Below are positions 7,836 to 16,700 of a stretch of 25,118 nt of DNA, piece by piece. The stretch spans positions 1 through 25,118 of the forward strand of contig JAEEYN010000005.1 of NCBI GenBank assembly GCA_016288175.1. The letters are read 5' to 3'. Numbering within the stretch: the first letter of the stretch is position 1; each line of letters begins with the position of its first letter. This DNA comes from Bacillota bacterium. GTDB lineage: Bacteria; Bacillota; Clostridia; Christensenellales; CAG-138. The notes beneath the pieces are model-generated. The model saw only the letters and a program-made list of their open reading frames with translations. It was not told the origin of the DNA and did no database searches. Position numbers and translations under genes: made by a program.

Positions 7836-9260
7836 ATGAACACGGCGGCAGCGAAATATAAACTGGAGAACAGCGTGACCGTTTCCGAAATGGCCGAAAG
7901 GCGGGAGGAGCGGGCCGCGCAGCAGCATGCGCTTCTCAACCTTTTGGGCGGTGAAGGCTGCGTCGTCTGTCTGAATCTCAATATCGCCGGGCCCGTCAAA
8001 CGCAGCGGGCTCGCCGACCATGCTTTCTTTGCCGCGGTGCGCGATATCCGCGATGCGCTTTTCGGCGAGAACTGCGCAAAGCTTGTCAAGTCCGTTTTCG
8101 TGAACCGAAAGACGGGCATCGAAGCCCTGTTTGCCGTTCGCGGCGACGCCGGAAAAATCAAAATCCGCTGCATGGGGATCGAGGAAGCATCCCCCGCCGG
8201 AAGACTGCTCGATATCGATGTTATCGCGCCGGACGGGACCAAAATCGGAAGGAACGCGCCGAGAAAATGCCTGATCTGCGGCGAAAACGCTTCCGTCTGC
8301 GCAAGAAGCCGCGCCCACAGCGTTGAAGAGCTTCGCGAAACGACCGAAAGGATCCTCGGCGAAGCGCTTGCCGAACGCACTGCGGAACTTGCGTATGAAG
8401 CCCTAATCGCGGAGGTCCACGCGACGCCGAAACCGGGGCTTGTCGACGAGATGAACAGCGGCGCGAACCCTGATATGGATATCCCGATGTTCGAAAAAAG
8501 CGCGTCTGTTCTGCGTCCGTTTTTCGAAAAGATCGCTCTCGCCGTGCTGAAAGCCGGCAGGGAGAACCTCGATTCACCCGCTCTCGCGTCCGAACTGAGG
8601 TCGATCGGCCTCGAGGCGGAGAGCGCGATGCTTGCCGCGACGGGCGGAGTCAACACCCACCGCGGCGCAGTCTATACCCTCGGCCTTCTGACCGCCGCAG
8701 GAACGGCGCAGGTCGCCTTTTCGGATTTTTCCGAATGGGATTCTCCAGTGGAAAGGATCTTTCCGGAACCCGCTGAAAACTGCGCGCGACTCGCCGGAAA
8801 GCTCGCCGAAACGCTCGGCGACGGCTCGCTGCCTTCATCAAAAGGCGCTGCCGTGCGCAAAGAATACGGCGTCGGCGGAGCGGTGGAGCAGGCGGTTGCG
8901 GGTTTTCCGCTTGCTGTCGCTGCAAAAAACGGGCGGATGGCGTACGATGATCTGCACGGCGAAGCGCTGAGCCTTCCGTATGCGCTGCTTGCGGTCATGG
9001 CGGAGCTCGACGACAACAATGCCCTTCGCCGCGGCGGAAAAGCCGGCGCGGAATTCGTGAAAAAACGCGCGGCGGAGCTTAAAAAGCTCGGCGAAAGCGC
9101 CGAACCCGAAGAATTCGGCATGGCGCTCGAAGAATTCGATACAGAACTCACAAGAATGAACATCAGCTGCGGCGGAGCGGCGGATATGCTCGCCGCGGGG
9201 ATCTTTCTCGAATCGATCGGGAATGAAACCGCAGCGCCCGGGAATGTTTTTGATTTATAA
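7836..9260 (+). CDS. citXG: CitX-CitG fusion: citrate lyase cofactor synthase and transferase
   Basis: A 474-aa bifunctional protein. The N-terminal half (1-170) is CitX, the phosphoribosyl-dephospho-CoA transferase, shown by GRLLDIDV at 122-129 and CLICGENASVCARSRAH at 145-161. The C-terminal half is CitG, triphosphoribosyl-dephospho-CoA synthase, shown by PKPGLVDEMNSGANPDMD at 198-215 and GVNTHRG at 271-277. Together they make the CitD prosthetic group and attach it. Such fusions are known, for instance in Haemophilus. I chose ATG 7836 because GAGG lies 8 nt upstream, overlapping the previous stop; longer in-frame starts at 7779 and 7815 would run into the RCC1 gene. One oddity is Asn211, where CitG proteins I remember have a His (GAHxDM). 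Confidence 0.93.
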   Translation: MNTAAAKYKLENSVTVSEMAERREERAAQQHALLNLLGGEGCVVCLNLNIAGPVKRSGLADHAFFAAVRDIRDALFGENCAKLVKSVFVNRKTGIEALFAVRGDAGKIKIRCMGIEEASPAGRLLDIDVIAPDGTKIGRNAPRKCLICGENASVCARSRAHSVEELRETTERILGEALAERTAELAYEALIAEVHATPKPGLVDEMNSGANPDMDIPMFEKSASVLRPFFEKIALAVLKAGRENLDSPALASELRSIGLEAESAMLAATGGVNTHRGAVYTLGLLTAAGTAQVAFSDFSEWDSPVERIFPEPAENCARLAGKLAETLGDGSLPSSKGAAVRKEYGVGGAVEQAVAGFPLAVAAKNGRMAYDDLHGEALSLPYALLAVMAELDDNNALRRGGKAGAEFVKKRAAELKKLGESAEPEEFGMALEEFDTELTRMNISCGGAADMLAAGIFLESIGNETAAPGNVFDL

Positions 9261-9274
9261 TAGAGGTGCCTTCT

Positions 9275-10066
9275 ATGGATCCGAGACCGATCGGGATCTT
9301 TGATTCCGGAATGGGCGGCGTGAGTCTCCTTCGGGATGCGCTCGAACTGCTGCCGAAAGAAAATTTCATATTCTACGGCGATAACAAAAACGCGCCGTAC
9401 GGCGACCGAACGCCGGAGGAGATCCTCGATCTGACCTCCGGAGCGGCCGATTTCCTGCTGCACCGGGGCGTGAAAGCGCTAGTGCTCGCCTGCAATACCG
9501 CGACGAGCGCCGCGATCAACATCCTCCGCCAGAAGCTTGCTGTCCCCGTCGTGAGCATCGAGCCCGCGATCAAGCCCGCTTGCGAAAGGCCGGGGGAGGG
9601 CAAGGTCTTCATGCTCGCAACCGTCGCAACAACAAGGCAGCCGCGCTATCAGGCGCTCAAAAACCGCATGCCCGATCCCGAAAGGGTCATCGACGTCGGA
9701 ATCAGCGGCATCGTCGGCCGCGTTGAGAAGGGTATCTTCGGCATCGGCGAATTCGACGATATCCTCGACAGCTATCTTGCACCGTACCACGGCATGACGG
9801 CGGACGGCGTAGTGCTCGGCTGCACGCATTATGTCTTCCCGGCGGAAGCGATTCGGGATTATTTCAAACGCCATTTCGAAGGCGAGTGCCGCCTTTTCGA
9901 CGGCAACCGCGCAACGGTGCGTCAGCTGAACCGCATGCTGAGAGCAAACGGCCTTGTTTCGGGCGAAGGGGAGGGGAAAGTCGAATTCCTGACCAGCGGC
10001 GACCGCGAGGAGCTCCTGCCGGTCTTCGAAAGGCTGCTCGCCGCGCCGATCTACAGCGCGAAATAA
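9275..10066 (+). CDS. murI: Glutamate racemase
   Basis: A 263-aa protein of the aspartate/glutamate racemase family. Both catalytic cysteines are present in their motifs: LACNTATSA with Cys73, and LGCTHYVF with Cys184. GIFDSGMGGVS with Asp10 marks the N-terminus. It interconverts L- and D-glutamate in the cytoplasm for peptidoglycan synthesis. The start is ATG 9275, with AGAGGTG about 6 nt upstream; a GTG at 9266 is in frame but sits inside that ribosome site. It begins 14 bp after citXG and is followed by a strong terminator, so it appears to be the last gene of the citrate lyase transcript, although it has no metabolic tie to citrate. Confidence 0.96.
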   Translation: MDPRPIGIFDSGMGGVSLLRDALELLPKENFIFYGDNKNAPYGDRTPEEILDLTSGAADFLLHRGVKALVLACNTATSAAINILRQKLAVPVVSIEPAIKPACERPGEGKVFMLATVATTRQPRYQALKNRMPDPERVIDVGISGIVGRVEKGIFGIGEFDDILDSYLAPYHGMTADGVVLGCTHYVFPAEAIRDYFKRHFEGECRLFDGNRATVRQLNRMLRANGLVSGEGEGKVEFLTSGDREELLPVFERLLAAPIYSAK

Positions 10067-10088
10067 AGAAAAAACCCGAAAATAATAC

Positions 10089-10115
10089 AGAAGCGCCGCG
10101 TGCGCTTCTTTTTTT
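10089..10115 (+). terminator. Rho-independent terminator after murI
   Basis: AGAAGCGC (10089-10096), loop CGCGT, GCGCTTCT (10102-10109), then an uninterrupted run of T to 10115. It closes the citrate lyase-murI operon. Confidence 0.85.
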
Positions 10116-10137
10116 ATCTGAATTTGATGATTTTCTC

Positions 10138-10166
10138 TTGAAAGTATATACCCTATTTGATATAAT
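10138..10166 (+). promoter_or_regulatory. Sigma-A-type promoter of the dockerin-protein gene
   Basis: TTGAAA (10138-10143), 17-nt spacer, perfect TATAAT (10161-10166). The predicted start is near 10173, giving a leader of about 50 nt with AAGGAGAT before ATG 10222. Confidence 0.8.
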
Positions 10167-10221
10167 GATATTGCGTAGATTTTTCACGTTTTGCGCAAAT
10201 CAAACAGAAGGAGATAAAACT

Positions 10222-13200
10222 ATGGCAAAGAAACTACTTGCTCTTCTTGTCGCCGCGATGATGGTGCTGGCTCTCGTGCCCGCAGCAGCGCTTGCGAAGA
10301 CAAACCCGAAGACGGACACGGTCGAAAACGCCGATCCGGCTCCGAAGCCCGCGCCTGTGAGGACAGTCATCGACAGTTGGGATTTTGAAGAAGATCCCCT
10401 TGAAAACGGCTGGCAGTTCCTCGACAACGACGAGGACGGAAACAACTGGAGCTGGCAGAGCTCCAGCTTCGTTCACAGCGGCAGCTATTCCATCATGTCA
10501 GCGTCTTATTCCGGAACCGCGCTGACGCCCGATAACTGGGCGATGTCCCCCTGGTTCAGCGTACCCGAGGGCGGCGCAAACCTCACCTTCTGGGTACAGA
10601 ACTACAGCAGCAGCTATCCCGAGACCTACAGCGTTTACTTCATCGTTTACGGCGATGAGGAATGGAACGAGATCGCTCTGGATGAGAGCGTTTCCGGCTC
10701 CGCCATGGTCGAGATGAGCTACTTCATCCCCGATACCGCCGGCCTGCAGGCAAGGATCGCGATCCGCCACCATGACTGCACCGACCAGTGGAGATTCTAC
10801 ATCGACGACGTTGAGATCTCCACCCTCACCTTTCCGGAAAGCCTCACCGTCAATGACGTGACCGTTCCCGTCGGCCGTCATACAAACGTCGTTTACGAGC
10901 TCCTCCCCGAGGATACGACCGCGACCGACGTCACCTTCGAGATCGACGATACCTCCATCGCGACCGTTGACGCTAACGGCGTTGTCACCGGCGTAGCCGA
11001 AGGCACCGCGACCATCACCGTGACCAGCGTTGCCGTACCCACCGTTTCCGGCACCGCAACCGTTACCGTAACCGAAGCGCCTCCCACGGCACACCTCGAG
11101 GGCTTCGCGACCTATGACTTCGGCAGCACCTACACCAGGCACTTCGTCGCGTTCACCGATGCCGATCCCGGCACCGTTACCGACCTTGTCAACTTCAACA
11201 CCACCACCTACGCGGCTGCCTACTATGACGGTACCGTTTACGGCTACAACTACAACAGCAGCAGCAATCCTGCTGAGACCAACTACTACACCATGAATGC
11301 CGAGACCTACGAGGTCGTATATCCCGGCGGTGACGCATCGGCTGTCGGCGGCGTTTTCGGAATGGCTTATAACTACGCAAACGACACCATGTACGCGCTC
11401 ACCGGTGTGGACACCCGTTCCATCGGCACCGTTGACCTTGAGACCGGCGTTGTCACCAACATCGCAGCGATCACCGGCATGGCGGATGCTCCCATGACCC
11501 TCGCTATCGACGGCGAAGGCAATGCATACGTCCTCGAGCTCACAAGCGGCGATCTGTACAGCCTCGACCTTGAGACCGGTGCTGCGACCCTCATCGGCGC
11601 GACCGGCGTCAGCCTGAGCTATGTTCAGTCCATGACCTGGGATCACGAGACCAACCAGCTCTTCTGGGCGCAGCTCTCCAGCGCCACCGACCATGGCCTC
11701 TACGTTATCGATCCCGAGACCGGCGCGGCTTCTGCTCTCGGCACCATCGGCGCCTCCGGCATGGAGATCACCTGCCTGTACAGTAAGAGCGCTCCCGGCG
11801 AAGAGCCCCCGACAGAGCTCTTACCGATCACCGAGGTCTACGTAAACGGTTATGAATCACCCGTTGCGGGCGAAGATTCACAGAACCACCTGAACTTCAC
11901 CGTTCCTGCGGATGCGCATTACACCATCGAGAACGAATCCTACAGCGCACCCGGCTGGTGGGATAACGATACGGATCTTCCATTCTATGATATCTTCGTT
12001 GAAGGCACCAACTATTCCGCAGGCATGACTCTGATTGCCGAGGAAGGCTATTACTTCGCGGATGACGTCGTTATCTACGTCAACAACGATGAGAACCTTG
12101 TCGACTGGACCTTCTCCGGCCTCGACGCTGACGACAACACCCAGTGCTACGTTTGGACCGTTCCCGAACCGGCGACCGCGCCCGTTGAGCTGAACGACCT
12201 TGACGCGGCACTGAACGCCCCCGGCGGCACGCTCCACTTCGATACCACCGTGACCTATCCCTGGATCGTTGTTGAGGACGGCGACCGCGTATTCGCTCAG
12301 AGCAGCAACGGCGGCGTCGCTTCCACCACCTCCACCCTTACCCTGAACGTTGACCTTGAGGAAGCGCAGAGCATCTGCTTCGAGTTCAAGGCATGGGGCG
12401 AAGGCACCGGCACCTTCTGGGATCACTGCGACTTCACCATTGACGGTGAGCGCGTCCTCTACTACGGCGCATACCAGAACGATTGGGAGCTCTTCACCGC
12501 AGTCATCCCCGCGGGCGAGCATACCCTCGTTTGGTCCTACACCAAGGACAGCAGCGTCAACCCGACCGGCGACTATTTCGCAGTCGATAACGTCTCCATC
12601 GGCGAAGCGCCTGACGTGACCGTCACCTTCGTTGACGGCATCGACGGCAGCACCATCGATACCCTCACCGTTTCCGCAGGCACCGTTCTCACCGAGGCTG
12701 ACTTCCCCGAAGCGCCCGAACATAACGGCTATGTCTTCGACGGCTGGGACTATGACGGCGAAGCTATCACAACCGATACCACCATCACCGCTCAGTATCA
12801 TGACCCGAACTCCATTATCTGGGACTTCGAGACCGATCCTATCACTCAGGGCTTCGAGTTCGTCGATCAGGACGGCGACGGCTATAACTGGATGTGGCAT
12901 TACAACACCGGCAGCGGCAACCACACCACCCACAGCGGTGAAGGCGTTGCGACCAGCGAATCCTACCACAACAACGGCTCTGGCGGCGGCACCGCACTCA
13001 ACCCGGATAACTGGATGATCACCCCCGAATTCACCGGAACCCAGCTCACCTTCTGGCTTGTCGCTCAGGATACCAGCTATGCCAACGATTACCTCGAGGT
13101 CTATGTTACCACCGATGACGGCGCGACCTGGAGCGAAGCTCTCTGGAGCGGCTTCAGCCCCGTCGAGTACGAGCAGTACACCATCGACCTCAGCGCGTAT

Positions 13201-13509
13201 GCAAACCGCGGACCGATGAAGGTCGCATTCCGTCACTTCAACTGCACCGACATGTTCATGCTGAACGTCGATGATATCGAAGTCCACGGCGGCGGCGAAA
13301 CTCCTCCCACCGGCATCCTCGGCGACGTTGATCTCGACGGCGACGTCGATGTTGCGGACGCGATCCTCGCGCTGCGCTACGTGATGAACCTGATCGACCT
13401 GAGCGATGCTCAGCTTGCACAGGGCGATGTCAACGGCGACGGTGCTGTCTCCATCGACGATGCGATCCTCATCCTGCGCATTGCAATGGGCCTTATCACC
13501 GTTGAGTAA
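10222..13509 (+). CDS. Secreted modular adhesin-like protein with C-terminal dockerin
   Basis: A 1095-aa protein with a signal peptide at 1-25 (ends ALAK). Modules in order: choice-of-anchor J/cleaved-adhesin domain at about 50-203 (WDFEEDPL, LTPDNW, IAIRHHDCTDQWRFYIDDVEI); Ig-like Big_2 at about 207-285 (SIATVDANGVVTGVAEGTATI); a beta-propeller-like region at about 292-520 (DLETGVVTNIAAITGM); a unique region at about 534-650; a jelly-roll-like module at about 655-795 (FKAWGEG, SYTKDSSVNPTGDYF); an InlB/SHIRT-like beta module at about 797-862; a second anchor J at about 864-1023; and a dockerin at about 1034-1090. The dockerin has two calcium loops, DVDLDGDVDVAD and DVNGDGAVSIDD. The start is fixed by AAGGAGAT before ATG 10222. 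No catalytic domain is recognised. It probably docks onto the neighbouring cohesin protein. Confidence 0.92.
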   Translation: MAKKLLALLVAAMMVLALVPAAALAKTNPKTDTVENADPAPKPAPVRTVIDSWDFEEDPLENGWQFLDNDEDGNNWSWQSSSFVHSGSYSIMSASYSGTALTPDNWAMSPWFSVPEGGANLTFWVQNYSSSYPETYSVYFIVYGDEEWNEIALDESVSGSAMVEMSYFIPDTAGLQARIAIRHHDCTDQWRFYIDDVEISTLTFPESLTVNDVTVPVGRHTNVVYELLPEDTTATDVTFEIDDTSIATVDANGVVTGVAEGTATITVTSVAVPTVSGTATVTVTEAPPTAHLEGFATYDFGSTYTRHFVAFTDADPGTVTDLVNFNTTTYAAAYYDGTVYGYNYNSSSNPAETNYYTMNAETYEVVYPGGDASAVGGVFGMAYNYANDTMYALTGVDTRSIGTVDLETGVVTNIAAITGMADAPMTLAIDGEGNAYVLELTSGDLYSLDLETGAATLIGATGVSLSYVQSMTWDHETNQLFWAQLSSATDHGLYVIDPETGAASALGTIGASGMEITCLYSKSAPGEEPPTELLPITEVYVNGYESPVAGEDSQNHLNFTVPADAHYTIENESYSAPGWWDNDTDLPFYDIFVEGTNYSAGMTLIAEEGYYFADDVVIYVNNDENLVDWTFSGLDADDNTQCYVWTVPEPATAPVELNDLDAALNAPGGTLHFDTTVTYPWIVVEDGDRVFAQSSNGGVASTTSTLTLNVDLEEAQSICFEFKAWGEGTGTFWDHCDFTIDGERVLYYGAYQNDWELFTAVIPAGEHTLVWSYTKDSSVNPTGDYFAVDNVSIGEAPDVTVTFVDGIDGSTIDTLTVSAGTVLTEADFPEAPEHNGYVFDGWDYDGEAITTDTTITAQYHDPNSIIWDFETDPITQGFEFVDQDGDGYNWMWHYNTGSGNHTTHSGEGVATSESYHNNGSGGGTALNPDNWMITPEFTGTQLTFWLVAQDTSYANDYLEVYVTTDDGATWSEALWSGFSPVEYEQYTIDLSAYANRGPMKVAFRHFNCTDMFMLNVDDIEVHGGGETPPTGILGDVDLDGDVDVADAILALRYVMNLIDLSDAQLAQGDVNGDGAVSIDDAILILRIAMGLITVE
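13321..13506 (+). other. Dockerin domain coding segment
   Basis: It encodes two duplicated calcium-binding F-hand units, GDVDLDGDVDVADAILALRY and GDVNGDGAVSIDDAILILRI, about 35 residues apart, the type I dockerin layout. The residue pairs at loop positions 10-11 are Val-Ala and Ile-Asp, not the usual Ser/Thr pairs, so the two faces differ and partner specificity is probably unlike C. thermocellum type I. Confidence 0.88.
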
Positions 13510-13564
13510 TCCGGTGCCGTCCGCCGCGGCGGCGGACTGAAACCGAATCGAAGAACAATGAACA

Positions 13565-13604
13565 CCGGCGCTTCCGATCTTTCGGGAGCGCCGGCTTATT
13601 ATTT
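13565..13604 (+). terminator. Hairpin terminator after the dockerin-protein gene
   Basis: A 12-bp stem with one G-T pair (13565-13576 with 13583-13594, loop ATCTTT) is followed by an interrupted T-rich tail (CTTATTATTT). The stem is strong and the tail moderate. Confidence 0.75.
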
Positions 13605-13642
13605 AATAATGAAGAAACAGCATCAAATGATATAAAAAACGA

Positions 13643-13671
13643 TTGCAATATCAAAATGAATCTGATATACT
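13643..13671 (+). promoter_or_regulatory. Promoter of the cohesin-protein gene (TTGCAA type)
   Basis: TTGCAA (13643-13648), 17-nt spacer, TATACT (13666-13671). The leader to ATG 13799 would be about 120 nt. I see no known riboswitch in it; GGAAGGAGAT precedes the start. Confidence 0.7.
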
Positions 13672-13798
13672 ATAATAACCCGAGGTTTTGACAGCCGAAG
13701 GGCAGGTTACTTTGAAGCTACCGAACCTTGCTGCAGCGATCCGAACGGAAGCGCAGCAGCGGTGCGTTAGACTTAAAATCTTTGGAAGGAGATTTAAA

Positions 13799-16700
13799 AT
13801 GAAGAAGTTCTTCGCATTCGTCATTGCGGCGGCTATGGTCCTCAGCCTGATCACCGTGCCCGCAATGGCAGAGAACAAGGGCTCCAACCCCGCAATGACC
13901 TCCACGGCCCCCAAGGCCCAGGTTCGTGACGCGGCGACCATCGATGAAGCCCTGAACGTTGAAGGCGGCACGCTGACTTTCACCAACGATGCAACCTATC
14001 CCTGGATCATCGCGGGTGACGCGGCGCAGAGCGGCAACGCAGGCGTTGCAAGCTCCACCTCCGCGATCCAGACGACCGTCACCGCAGTTGAAGGCGACAT
14101 CGTCCAGTTCGATTTCAAGGCATGGGGCGAAGGCTCCTACACCTTCTGGGATCATTGCGACTTCGCCATCGACGGCAACGTCGTAATGACCTACGGTGCA
14201 TACGACAATGATTGGGAAACCTTTGCGCAGGCTCTGACCGCGGGTGAGCACACCCTGGTCTGGTCCTACACGAAGGACAGCTCCGTCAACCCCACCGGCG
14301 ACTATTTCATGGTCGATAACGTCTACGTTGGTCAGCCCGCCATGGCGGATACCATCAACGTTGAGGACGTTTCCGTTCCCGCAGGCCGTCGTACGACCGT
14401 CAGCTACGAGGTTCTCCCCGCTGAGGCTTATGACAAGAGCGTTACCTTTGCGATCGCCGATACTTCCATCGCGACCGTCGATGCTAACGGCGTTGTAACC
14501 GGTGTTGCCGAAGGTACCACCACCATCACCGTTACCAGCGCTGCCGTTCCCGAGGTTTCCGGCACCGCGACCGTCACCGTTACCGAGGCTCTGCCCACCG
14601 TCAACCTGTTCGGCTTCGATACCTATGATTTCGCCGGTACCAACAGCAATCAGTGGGTTGAATTCCCCGACTACGATCCCACCAACTACGTTGCACACGG
14701 CTCCATGCCCACCACCTTCGCGGCGGCGTTCGCTGGCGGCAACGTCTACGGTTACCTCTATGACAACGAGGGCGCTGACACCAGGTTCTACATCATGGAT
14801 GCAGAGACCTACTCCGTCGCATACCCCGGCACCGATGCATCGAACGTCGGCGGCGTTTTCGCAATGGCTTATAACTATGCGAACGATACCATGTACGCTC
14901 TGACCGGCACCGACACCCGCTACATCGCGACCGTTGACCTCGCAACCGGCGTTGTCACCAACGTTGCTGCGATCACCGGCATGGCGAACAGCCCCATGAC
15001 CCTCGCGATCGACGCGCAGGGCAATGCGTACGCTCTCGACCTGAACTCCGCAGGCGCGACCCTGTACAGCGTAAACCTTGAGACCGGTGCTGCGACCGCT
15101 ATCGGCGCGACCGGCGTTGGTCTGAACTACGTTCAGTCCATGACCTTCGATATCGAGACCAACCAGCTCTTCTGGGCTCAGATCCTCGACGGTTCCACTC
15201 ACGGCCTGTACACCATCGACGTCAACACCGGCGCTGCTTCCTATGTTGGCCTCATCGGCCCCAACGGCGGTGAAGTCACCGGTCTGTACACCAAGAACGA
15301 TATCGAGATCGCTCCCATCGAGACTCCCGACGTCACCGTCACCTTCGTTGACGGCGTTGACAACGCTGTTCTCGGCACCATGACCGTTGCAGCCGGCACC
15401 GTTCTTGATGAGAACGATTTCCCGACTCCTCCCGAGCATGAAGGCCTTGAGTTTGTCGGTTGGAATTACGACGGCGCAGCTGTCTACACCGACACCACGA
15501 TCACCGCAAGGTATCGTGACCCCAATGCTCAGACCGCGACCGTTATCCTGAACGTTCCCAGTGACGTTTGGGGCGATGGTTCCGGCTATCAGATGCTGCT
15601 CGACGCCGATGCGACCGCATACGGCACCATCATCCCCGAGAGCGGCGGTCTGACCTCCTCCGGCGACGCTCCTCAGAGCGTATACGATGAGTTCGAGTAC
15701 AAGATCCCCGAGAATGCGGATGGCTCCATGAACACCCAGAATATGATTTCTCAGGGCCAGATCGCTATCGAGATCCCCGGCGGCGTCTACGACTGGTGCA
15801 TCACCAACCCGACCCCCGGCGACCGTATCTGGATCGCTTCCAGCAACGGCAACATCCCCGGCCGTTATGATGACTATGAGTTTGAAAGCGGCAAGACCTA
15901 CACCTTCACCGTAACCTTCGGCGGCCAGAACGACCAGGTCGACCTGACCATCGAAGAGGGCAGCAACCCGCCCACCAATCCTCCGACCGAGAACCCGCCC
16001 ACCGATAACCCGCCCACCGACACTCCGTCCAACCCGCCCGTTGTCGGCATCATTTGGGACTTCGAGACCGATCCCGAAGCTCAGGGCTTCGAGTTCGTCG
16101 ACCAGGATGGCGACGGCAACAACTGGGAGTGGCGCTTCGGCGATGAATGGGCAGACTTCAACTACCATGAAGGCCAGGGCTACATGATGAGCGCTTCCTA
16201 CATCAACTATGTCGGCGCTCTGACTCCCGATAACTGGATGATCACCCCCGAATTCACCGGCGATACCCTCACCTTCTGGGCACAGGGTCAGGATGCTTCC
16301 TACGCTGCTGAATATCTCGGCATCTTCGTTTCCGAGGACGGCGGCAACACCTGGTCCGATGAGATCATGGGCATCACCCTCACCGGTTCCGATACTCAGT
16401 ACACCGTTGACCTCAGCGCTTACGCGAACGTACGCGGCAACATCAGGGTCGCTATCCGTCACTACAATGTAACCGACATGTTCCAGGCGAACGTCGACTA
16501 CATCGAGGTCTCCGGCAACGATGTACCTCCCACCGAGCCCCCGACCGAGGAGCCCCCGGTAACCGAGCCCCCGGCACCCGTAACCCCCGCTCCCGACGAA
16601 GTCGGCTTCTGGGCAGTACCTTCTGTCGAGACCGTCATGGCCGGTGAAGAGTTCGAAGTAGCTCTCAACCTCACCGGTGAGTACGAAGCTCACACCATGA

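Noticed and set aside
6248..8656. 802-codon minus-strand open frame
   Set aside because: It is antisense to the RCC1-repeat and citXG genes; no recognisable domain and no ribosome site.
9886..10221. Long N-terminal extension of the dockerin protein, overlapping murI
   Set aside because: The terminator, promoter, AAGGAGAT and signal peptide all place the start at 10222.
11878..13287. 469-codon minus-strand open frame
   Set aside because: It is antisense to the dockerin protein, which has a clear signal peptide, ribosome site and domains.
15961..16040. Pro/Thr-rich DNA repeat considered as a CRISPR-like array
   Set aside because: It is an in-frame protein linker (NPPTENPPTDNPPTD) with no spacers.
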